Shown: positions 1 through 4,943 of the stretch, piece by piece | Position numbering within the stretch: the stretch's first letter is position 1 | How the letters are laid out: each line of letters begins with the position of its first letter | From: Clostridiales bacterium | GTDB taxonomy: Bacteria; Bacillota; Clostridia; Oscillospirales; Acutalibacteraceae | Reading direction: 5' to 3' | DNA length: 7,907 nucleotides | Assembly: GCA_021200075.1 (NCBI GenBank) | Contig: JAJQGZ010000200.1 | Span: forward strand, 1 to 7,907 | Notes under the pieces: generated by a model | Told to the model about the DNA's origin: nothing | Seen by the model: only the letters and a program-made list of their open reading frames with translations | The model's database searches: none | Program-made: the position numbers and the translations under genes

Positions 1-1
1 A

Positions 2-1264
2 AGCTGGACTCTATTAAACTTTTACACGGAAGTGTTTAACTTGCACTTGCAATTTCCGGTTAATTTCTCATCAACAATTACTGCGATAGATTCGTATTGC
101 TTTTATAATACTAAGATTACAACTATTGAAATTCCCGAAACCGTAACATCAATCGGCACCCGTGCATTTGCAAACTGCACATTTCTGTATTCGGCAACCA
201 TGTATAATGCAAACTGTACTTTCAGCGGCGATCCGTTTAACGGCTCCAATCAGTCCGTAACGATGTACGGTTATTCCTCGTCAACTACTCAAAACTATGC
301 CGAGTCATACAGCTACACCTTTGTATCTATTGACGAATGCGACCACGAAACTACATATGAGGAAGTTGTAACCGAGCCTACCTGTACCGAAACGGGGCTT
401 ACAAATACTGTTTGCGCCGAATGCGGTTTTATCGTTGCACAAACCGTAACGGCTGCTACGAGTCATACATATGAACTGACAGATTCCGAGGATTTATCAG
501 AATCCGACGGTCATATTTATAGCTACTATACTTGTACTGTCTGCGGCGAGGAATATATCAAAATTGAACATTCTTTATTTATGGACGGCTACTATGAAAC
601 AACTGTTATAAGAAAGGCAAGCTGTACATCAACCGGTCTTGAGAGATATACCTGTTCAATATGCGGCGAAACCAAAACATCAATTATTTCAAAGGGTCAC
701 ACTGTTGAAAGTTATACTGTTACCGTTGAACCCACCTGTACCGCTACAGGAACAACATATTATGCCTGCACCAATTGTACAAATACAAAGGTGGAATATA
801 CCGATGCGCTCGGTCACGATTATGTTGTGGACGAGAATAATTCCGTTGCACCTACCTGCACCACCGCAGGATATAATAAATACAATTGCAGCAGATGCTC
901 CGCCGCTAAGACGGAGACCGTATCGGCAACAGGTCACACCGCTGTGGAGGACAGCATAGTTATATTTTCCGAAGCTACCTGTACCGAAGACGGACTTGCC
1001 ACTGCCGAATGCAGTGTTTGCGGAGAAAGCTATGAAATGACGATAGCCGCCACGGGTCACGATTATGTTGATGTTGAAACTGAAATCGAGGATAAGCCCG
1101 GTCATGTCCTTTCAACTCCCGTATGCTCGGTTTGCGGCGCTACTTCCACGGCAACAACCATTCATCAGGAATGGATTGAGGGTTACTACACCACAACCGT
1201 TATTACTGAGGGAAGCTATACCGTTGCAAGGGTTACGAGGGACACCTGCGATTTGTGCGGTTAA
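2..1264 (+). CDS. Surface protein, BspA-like LRR plus Cys-rich repeats, 5' partial, ends at premature stop
   Basis: No gene name is recognised. The frame is open to the left edge, so the GTG at 32 is probably not the true start; any signal peptide lies outside the window. Roughly bases 59-330 encode BspA-type leucine-rich repeats (TIEIPETVTSIGTRAFANC is a typical unit). From about 371 the protein becomes a string of about 45-residue repeats of the form CTxxG...CxxCG...GHxY, for example PTCTETG then CAEC, ASCTSTG then CSICGE, and ATCTEDG then CSVCGE. Such Thr/Tyr-rich, Lys-poor arrays are known in large exported proteins of gut Clostridia, so a cell-surface or secreted role is inferred; the ligand is unknown. 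The reading frame ends at TAA 1262-1264 directly after CDLCG, where sister repeats have Glu (CSICGETKT, CSVCGESYE). The same frame then continues for another 97 codons in the same style, so this is probably the main piece of a nonsense-disrupted gene rather than an intact product. Confidence 0.75.
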   Translation, partial: SWTLLNFYTEVFNLHLQFPVNFSSTITAIDSYCFYNTKITTIEIPETVTSIGTRAFANCTFLYSATMYNANCTFSGDPFNGSNQSVTMYGYSSSTTQNYAESYSYTFVSIDECDHETTYEEVVTEPTCTETGLTNTVCAECGFIVAQTVTAATSHTYELTDSEDLSESDGHIYSYYTCTVCGEEYIKIEHSLFMDGYYETTVIRKASCTSTGLERYTCSICGETKTSIISKGHTVESYTVTVEPTCTATGTTYYACTNCTNTKVEYTDALGHDYVVDENNSVAPTCTTAGYNKYNCSRCSAAKTETVSATGHTAVEDSIVIFSEATCTEDGLATAECSVCGESYEMTIAATGHDYVDVETEIEDKPGHVLSTPVCSVCGATSTATTIHQEWIEGYYTTTVITEGSYTVARVTRDTCDLCG

Positions 1265-1387
1265 ACAAGAACCAATACCACCTCAGCGGCAGGTCACGAT
1301 TATTCATTTACCGAGATTAACAGCTCCGGCAATTTTGTTTATACCTGCTCGGTATGTTCCGGCACTGTTTCAAGGTCGCCGTCAACG
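371..1387 (+). repeat. Array of about nine cysteine-rich CxxC repeats (protein level)
   Basis: Tandem, diverged repeats are seen in the translated surface protein. Most units carry a Cys-Thr pair followed by Gly, then a Cys-x2-Cys knuckle, then an Ala/Gly-His-aromatic end. Two units lack the first Cys (around 509 and 1100) and begin with Gly-His instead. Cys-x2-Cys cores include CAEC, CTVC, CSIC, CTNC, CSRC, CSVC (twice), CDLC and, after the premature stop, CSVC. The even Cys spacing could support disulfides outside the cell or metal binding; the sequence alone does not decide. DNA identity between units is low, so the expansion is old. Confidence 0.75.
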
Positions 1388-1558
1388 CTTCTGCTTTTGT
1401 GGAGTGAGCAGTATATAAATAAATCGCCGGACGATGAAAGTCTTACATACGGATATTACTTTGATGTGAATAATGACGATATAATCAATGTAAAGGATTA
1501 CTCAATTATTTACAGAGCCGGCAATTCAATAACGGTAATCGAAGAGGATTCCGAATAA
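1265..1558 (+). pseudogene. Orphaned 3' end of the surface protein gene, with dockerin-like loop
   Basis: This segment is in the same frame as the upstream surface gene and separated from it only by TAA 1262-1264. It begins TRTNTTSAAGHDYS, completing the interrupted cysteine repeat. One more repeat core follows (YTCSVCSG, bases 1341-1364), then a linker (WSEQYINKSPDDESLTYG) and the loop DVNNDDIINVKD. The frame ends at two adjacent stops, TAA TAA at 1556-1561. No in-frame ATG with a ribosome binding site lies near its beginning, so independent translation is unlikely. The preserved frame and domain order argue that the disruption is recent. The alternatives are a sequencing error at 1262 or stop readthrough. 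Readthrough looks unlikely because frr, uppS and cdsA all end with TAA. Confidence 0.7.
1463..1498 (+). other. Dockerin-like calcium-binding loop
   Basis: The translated residues DVNNDDIINVKD place acidic or Asn ligands at loop positions 1, 3, 5, 9 and 12. This fits the dockerin type I loop D-x-N-x-D-(G/D)-x-I-N-x-x-D. Only one loop is present; a full dockerin usually has two about 20-25 residues apart, and here the frame ends about 19 residues later. The short tail RAGNSITVIEEDSE does not form a second loop. It may be a half-dockerin or a structural calcium site rather than a cohesin-binding module. It lies downstream of the premature stop, so it is probably not made. Confidence 0.55.
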
Positions 1559-1566
1559 TAAATTTT

Positions 1567-1610
1567 AAGGGCTGTTTTGCTTAAAAGCAGAACAGCTCTT
1601 ATTTCTTTCT
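1567..1610 (+). terminator. Rho-independent terminator after the surface gene
   Basis: The arms are AAGGGCTGTTTTGCTT (1567-1582) and AAGCAGAACAGCTCTT (1585-1600). They pair over their full 16 bases with two G-U wobbles. A T-rich tract, ATTTCTTTCT, follows at 1601-1610. It begins 6 bases after the tandem stops and separates the surface gene from the pyrH cluster. The A-rich flank on the left would give a weaker T tract on the other strand, but no minus-strand gene needs it. Confidence 0.85.
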
Positions 1611-1631
1611 CTGCCTTTACAATTTTTACAC

Positions 1632-1647
1632 TTTATTTATAAATAAA
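1632..1647. repeat. Perfect 16-base AT-only palindrome upstream of the pyrH promoter
   Basis: TTTATTTATAAATAAA equals its own reverse complement. It lies about 20 bases upstream of the candidate -35 element of pyrH. It could be an operator or an A/T-rich UP-like element, but palindromes of this kind also arise by chance in sequence this AT-rich. Confidence 0.4.
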
Positions 1648-1666
1648 TTTTTCTTTCCTATTTACT

Positions 1667-1696
1667 TTAAGACGATTTTATATTATTATATATAAT
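1667..1696 (+). promoter_or_regulatory. Candidate sigma-A promoter for the pyrH cluster
   Basis: The -10 element TATAAT (1691-1696) is a perfect consensus. The best -35 is TTAAGA (1667-1672, 4 of 6 matches) with an 18-base spacer. It follows the terminator and precedes the pyrH start by 26 bases, which gives a short leader. The surrounding TA-rich run offers alternative -10 registers, so the exact start site is uncertain. Confidence 0.55.
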
Positions 1697-1722
1697 AAGA
1701 ATTAAAGGATTATGGTGATTAC

Positions 1723-2430
1723 ATGAGTATTGCTTATAAGCGTATTTTATTGAAGCTGAGCGGCGAGGTTCTTGCAAGCGCTCAGAAAACCGGTATAGAT
1801 AACGACACTGTTACCAAAATCTGCACTTCCGTTAAAAAAATTGCGGATATGGGTGTTGAGGTCGGTATAGTTGTCGGCGGAGGAAATTTTTGGCGAGGCA
1901 GGACAAGCGAACATATGGACAGAGCGAGAGCCGACCATATCGGTATGCTTGCCACGGCTATGAACTCACTTGCGCTGTGCGACGCTCTTGAACAGCTCGG
2001 TGCGCAGGTCAGGGTGCAGACCGCTATTGAAATGAGGCAGATTGCCGAGCCGTATATCAGGAGTAAGGCTATCCGCCATTTTGAAAAGGGCAGGGTTGTC
2101 ATTTTTGGTTGTGGTACGGGTTCGCCTTTCTTTTCAACGGATACTGCCGCCGCTCTTCGTGCGGTAGAGATAAACGCTGATATTCTTCTTAAGGCTACCA
2201 ATGTTGATGGAATTTACGATAAAGACCCGAACAAGCACCCCGACGCTGTCAAGTTCGATGATATAACATTCAGGGATGTGCTTGCAAGGGATATTAAAGT
2301 TATGGATTCAACCGCATTTTCGCTTTGCAAGGATAACAATATGTCGATTCTTGTATTCAATCTCGACGACCCCGAAAACATTGTCAGAGCCGTATCGGGT
2401 GAGGTTATCGGTACAACCGTAACTAACTGA
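1723..2430 (+). CDS. pyrH: UMP kinase (uridylate kinase)
   Basis: PyrH phosphorylates UMP to UDP with ATP in the cytoplasm, a committed step toward UTP and CTP; bacterial enzymes are hexamers of the amino-acid-kinase fold. The 235-residue length is typical. Visible motifs are RILLKLSGE (residues 7-15, phosphate-binding Lys), [10 protein letters not shown] (50-59), [11 protein letters not shown] (71-81), [13 protein letters not shown] (131-143, UMP and phosphate contacts) and [12 protein letters not shown] (158-169, nucleotide-binding loop). The ATG at 1723 gives the standard N terminus. Shine-Dalgarno support is mediocre: AAAGGA at 1704-1709 is 13 bases away and GGTGA at 1714-1718 is only 4 bases away. 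In many Firmicutes rpsB and tsf lie directly upstream; here the neighbour is the surface gene, and a candidate promoter stands immediately ahead. frr follows after 104 bases, the usual partner. Confidence 0.97.
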   Translation: MSIAYKRILLKLSGEVLASAQKTGIDNDTVTKICTSVKKIADMGVEVGIVVGGGNFWRGRTSEHMDRARADHIGMLATAMNSLALCDALEQLGAQVRVQTAIEMRQIAEPYIRSKAIRHFEKGRVVIFGCGTGSPFFSTDTAAALRAVEINADILLKATNVDGIYDKDPNKHPDAVKFDDITFRDVLARDIKVMDSTAFSLCKDNNMSILVFNLDDPENIVRAVSGEVIGTTVTN

Positions 2431-2534
2431 TTCGCATTTGTGATTTGCATATTTAATCTATAAGCCAATAAATGCAATAATATTCAAACAAATTTTATTA
2501 AAACATTTTTATTTTATCTAAGAGAGGTACTGTT

Positions 2535-3089
2535 ATGGAAGAAGTTTTTGCTAAGACTAAAGAAAAAATGGAAAAATGTCTCACCGCACTGGAAAGGGAT
2601 TTTTCCTCAATCAGAGCCGGCAGGGCTAATCCCGCCGTGCTTGATAAGGTAATCGTTGATTATTACGGCGTACCTACTCCGATTAGCCAAATGGTGGCTG
2701 TCAGCATGCCGGAGGCAAGGCTTCTTGTTATCCAGCCTTGGGACGCTTCAACTCTCAGGGAGATTGAAAAAGCAATTAATATGTCCGACATCGGTATTAA
2801 TCCGCAAAACGATGGCAAGGTTATCCGCCTCACTTTCCCCCAGCTTACCGAGGAGCATCGTAAAACGCTCAAAAAGGATATTTCAAAACGGGGCGAGGAA
2901 GCAAAGGTAGCCGTTCGCAATATTCGCCGTGACGCTATGGACGATATCAAAAAGCTTAAAAAGGACAGCCTTATCACCGAGGACGACCAAAAAGACGGTG
3001 AAAAAAAGCTTCAGGATATTACGGACGAATATATTAAAAATGTTGAAAATGTTACAAAGAAAAAGGAAGATGAAATTCTTTCTATCTAA
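2535..3089 (+). CDS. frr: Ribosome recycling factor
   Basis: RRF acts with EF-G to split the post-termination 70S complex so that ribosomes can start again. The protein has 184 residues, against about 185 for the family. It shows the conserved hinge region RAGRANPAVLDKVIVDYYG (27-45), the domain II segment from VPTPISQ (46-52) through WDAS (69-72), the LTFPQLTEEHRKTL stretch (99-112), and the Arg-rich helix VAVRNIRRDAMD (126-137) that contacts the ribosome. The C-terminal half is highly charged and helical, as expected for the three-helix bundle. The ATG at 2535 has a good ribosome binding site, AGAGAGG at 2521-2527, 7 bases upstream. The 104-base gap after pyrH is AT-rich with no clear terminator, so cotranscription with pyrH is likely. 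Confidence 0.97.
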   Translation: MEEVFAKTKEKMEKCLTALERDFSSIRAGRANPAVLDKVIVDYYGVPTPISQMVAVSMPEARLLVIQPWDASTLREIEKAINMSDIGINPQNDGKVIRLTFPQLTEEHRKTLKKDISKRGEEAKVAVRNIRRDAMDDIKKLKKDSLITEDDQKDGEKKLQDITDEYIKNVENVTKKKEDEILSI

Positions 3090-3138
3090 TTTGTAATTTC
3101 TTTTATACTACATTTCAGCTTGCTTTGCTGATGCTGTT

Positions 3139-3168
3139 TTGGCTCGGCAATATCAGGTAATATATAAT
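3139..3168 (+). promoter_or_regulatory. Candidate internal promoter upstream of uppS
   Basis: TTGGCT (3139-3144, 4 of 6 matches to the -35 consensus) is followed after 18 bases by a perfect TATAAT (3163-3168). It lies in the 143-base gap between frr and uppS, the longest gap inside the cluster. It could drive the uppS-cdsA-dxr-rseP-ispG part separately. Transcripts would carry a leader of about 55-60 bases containing the hairpin at 3190-3213. Confidence 0.5.
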
Positions 3169-3189
3169 AGTCATTTGCATAATTTTTTA

Positions 3190-3213
3190 GGGGCGGCTGA
3201 ATATTGTCGCCCT
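3190..3213 (+). promoter_or_regulatory. Leader hairpin before uppS
   Basis: GGGGCGGC (3190-3197) pairs with GTCGCCCT (3206-3213) to form an 8-base stem with two G-U pairs around the loop TGAATATT. It stands out as GC-rich in an AT-rich gap. It ends 8 bases before the uppS Shine-Dalgarno AGGAG (3222-3226). No convincing T run follows (GTTAGTTTA), so a terminator is not well supported. An mRNA-stability or translation-control element is the alternative. Confidence 0.45.
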
Positions 3214-3232
3214 GTTAGTTTAGGAGAAGATT

Positions 3233-3949
3233 ATGGCGCTGCTTTCAAAAAAGAACGAGGCTTCAGCTGAGTTTGAAATTTTGCCCGAGCATTTAGGAAT
3301 TATAATGGACGGCAACGGCAGGTGGGCAAAAAAGAGAGCTTTACCCCGTTCCGCAGGTCATAAGGCGGGAGCAAATGTTTTCAGAACTATAAGTAAGGAA
3401 TGTGAAAGATTGGGTATAAAATATGTAACCTTTTATGCCTTTTCCACGGAAAATTGGAAGCGTCCCAAAGAAGAAGTGGATGCTTTGATGAATTTATTTA
3501 TGGACTATTTGCTCGAAGCCAAAAGCGATATGACGAAAGCCGGAAACAGTAAAATTAAATTTATCGGCGAAAGGGAAGGAATATCCCAAGAGCTTCTCGA
3601 CCTTATGGACGAGGCGGAGGAGGAAACGGCTCCTCATACCGGCACAACCGTCTATCTTGCAATCAATTACGGCGGTCGGCAGGAAATTGTATCTGCCGTA
3701 AATTCACTTATAAGCCAAGGAAAAACGCAGATTACTGAGGATGATATTTCCACAAATCTTTATACCGTTCCCGAATGTGACCTTATAATAAGACCGAGCG
3801 GAGAGGAAAGGCTGTCTAATTTCCTGCTTTGGCAGGCGGCTTACAGTGAATTTTGGTACAGCGATGTTCTTTGGCCCGATTTCAAGGTCGAGAATTTGCA
3901 TAAAGCTCTTTCCGATTTTGAGAGCAGGAACCGTCGCTTCGGCGGATAA
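3233..3949 (+). CDS. uppS: Undecaprenyl diphosphate synthase (cis-prenyltransferase)
   Basis: UppS adds isopentenyl units in cis to farnesyl diphosphate, giving the C55 carrier lipid precursor used for peptidoglycan and wall polymers. It works at the inner face of the membrane. The 238-residue length is typical. Visible motifs are IIMDGNGRWA (23-32, with catalytic Asp26 in the first conserved region), SAGHKAG (40-46, His43), FSTENWKRP (70-78) and the Arg-rich region RPSGEERLSNFLLWQ (187-201). Arg187, Arg193 and Glu206 keep the spacing of the diphosphate and magnesium ligands known from E. coli UppS (Arg194, Arg200, Glu213). The usual RTSGE or RTGGE reads RPSGE here, a mild change. The ATG at 3233 has AGGAG 6 bases upstream. 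The N-terminal extension before LPEHLGIIMDGNG is of ordinary length. Its substrate depends on the MEP genes dxr and ispG downstream. Confidence 0.97.
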   Translation: MALLSKKNEASAEFEILPEHLGIIMDGNGRWAKKRALPRSAGHKAGANVFRTISKECERLGIKYVTFYAFSTENWKRPKEEVDALMNLFMDYLLEAKSDMTKAGNSKIKFIGEREGISQELLDLMDEAEEETAPHTGTTVYLAINYGGRQEIVSAVNSLISQGKTQITEDDISTNLYTVPECDLIIRPSGEERLSNFLLWQAAYSEFWYSDVLWPDFKVENLHKALSDFESRNRRFGG

Positions 3950-3990
3950 TGACCGCTTTTACAGTGTGAATTGAAGGGATATGATTTGAT

Positions 3991-4854
3991 ATGAAACAGA
4001 GAGTTATTACCGCTGTTTGCCTGCTTGCGGCGCTTGCGGTTGTCGTTTGGCAGATTGATACGCCTGTTCTTGTAATTGCGGTTGCTTTTCTTTCCGCCGT
4101 TGCAAGTGGAGAAATTATGCGCTGTGCCAATGTTCAAAACAGCTTTATAAAAATCGTCGGCATTATATTTTCCGTCGGCGTACAGCTTTTTGCAAGTGAA
4201 AAGGTGCTTGAACCCGTTGTCAGCGAATCCGTTTGGGGCAATGTGGTAAACGCCGTGCCGGGAATTGTTTTTGTAATTATCTTGTGTATTGCGTTCTTGT
4301 GCGCTATGCTAAAGGGATATGCTTATACTTCATTTGAAGATGTTGCGATTTCCGTCTTTGCCTGTGTGCTTGTTCCATACGCTTTTAGTATAATTATCCG
4401 TTTGCGTGATATGTTTGATAACGAACAGTTCGGAATTTATCTCATTTTCTACGCTCTTATTTGCGCTCTTGCAACCGATACCGGTGCACAGCTTATGGGA
4501 ATGGCGTTCGGCAAGCATAAAATGTCGCCCAATATTTCACCCAAAAAAACAGTTGAGGGCGCAGTCGGAGGACTGATATTCAGCCTTGTTTTAAACGCTG
4601 TCGCTCTCACAATTTATAATAAGGTCGCAGTTGTTCCGGTTTCACAAACAACAGCAACCGTATTCTTGGTTATGTGTCTGCCGGTTTCGTTTATGAGCAT
4701 GATGGGCGACCTTTCCGCTTCCGTTTTTAAGCGCAATTTCAGCGTAAAGGATTTTGGTAAAATTTTCCCGGGTCACGGCGGAGTTATGGACAGGATGGAT
4801 TCTTCCTTGTTTACACTGCCGATTACATATGCAATTGCCCTTATACTCTTTTAA
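3991..4854 (+). CDS. cdsA: Phosphatidate cytidylyltransferase (CDP-diglyceride synthase)
   Basis: CdsA is an integral membrane enzyme that makes CDP-diacylglycerol from phosphatidic acid and CTP, the branch point for anionic and zwitterionic phospholipids. The 287 residues include about eight hydrophobic segments, beginning with one at residues 5-20. The full CTP-transferase signature is present at residues 244-270, with key residues Ser244, Lys247-Arg248, Lys253-Asp254, Pro260, His262-Gly263-Gly264 and Asp267-Arg268-x-Asp270. Upstream are the conserved ATDTGAQ (161-167) and SPKKTVEGAVGG (183-194) motifs. The start at 3991 is preceded by GAAGGGA (3973-3979), 11 bases away, a slightly long spacing. 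The ATG at 3981 is out of frame and stops at once. The gene follows uppS by 41 bases, the standard order in Firmicutes, so cotranscription is expected. Confidence 0.96.
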   Translation: MKQRVITAVCLLAALAVVVWQIDTPVLVIAVAFLSAVASGEIMRCANVQNSFIKIVGIIFSVGVQLFASEKVLEPVVSESVWGNVVNAVPGIVFVIILCIAFLCAMLKGYAYTSFEDVAISVFACVLVPYAFSIIIRLRDMFDNEQFGIYLIFYALICALATDTGAQLMGMAFGKHKMSPNISPKKTVEGAVGGLIFSLVLNAVALTIYNKVAVVPVSQTTATVFLVMCLPVSFMSMMGDLSASVFKRNFSVKDFGKIFPGHGGVMDRMDSSLFTLPITYAIALILF

Positions 4855-4932
4855 TAAAACTCTTATAAAACGGTTGATAATTATATGTCGGCTTTAATGT
4901 CGGTTTCCTATTTAATTTTATAAAAGATTTTC

Positions 4933-4938
4933 AGGTGA
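4933..4938 (+). promoter_or_regulatory. Ribosome binding site that fixes the dxr start at 4944
   Basis: AGGTGA at 4933-4938 is a good Shine-Dalgarno 5 bases before the ATG at 4944. The in-frame GTG at 4935 lies inside this element and so is not a sensible start. Starting at 4944 gives MKNISLLGSTGSIG, the normal beginning of the family. Confidence 0.8.
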
Positions 4939-4943
4939 AAATA

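Noticed and set aside
689..1105. Long minus-strand open frame across the cysteine-repeat region
   Set aside because: It is antisense to a convincing repeat protein; its product looks like the complement of Cys/Thr/Gly-rich codons, with no ribosome binding site or family features.
1262..1264. Genetic-code reassignment of TAA
   Set aside because: TAA is the ordinary terminator of frr, uppS and cdsA in this window, and TGA and TAG also end genes here.
1782..2201. 139-codon minus-strand open frame opposite pyrH
   Set aside because: It lies wholly within a well-conserved UMP kinase gene and shows no family resemblance.
2438..2464. Promoter before frr (TTGTGA and TATAAG)
   Set aside because: The spacer is only 15 bases and neither element is close to consensus in a gap where such matches are expected by chance.
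2445..2477. Imperfect inverted repeat (TTGCATATTTA with TAAATGCAA) between pyrH and frr as a terminator
   Set aside because: The stem is AT-rich with a bulge, a loop of more than 10 bases and no T run directly after; pyrH-frr are more likely cotranscribed.
3981..3989. Two-codon mini-ORF (ATG ATT TGA) before cdsA as a regulatory leader
   Set aside because: Only 1 base separates it from the Shine-Dalgarno and it is too short to judge; it is best read as chance in AT-rich sequence.
4863..4923. Inverted repeat TTATAAAA with TTTTATAA flanking the cdsA-dxr gap
   Set aside because: It is eight AT-only bases with a loop of about 45 bases, which gives no stable structure.
4935..4943. GTG at 4935 as the dxr start
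   Set aside because: This GTG is part of the Shine-Dalgarno AGGTGA; the ATG at 4944 has correct spacing and gives the family N terminus.
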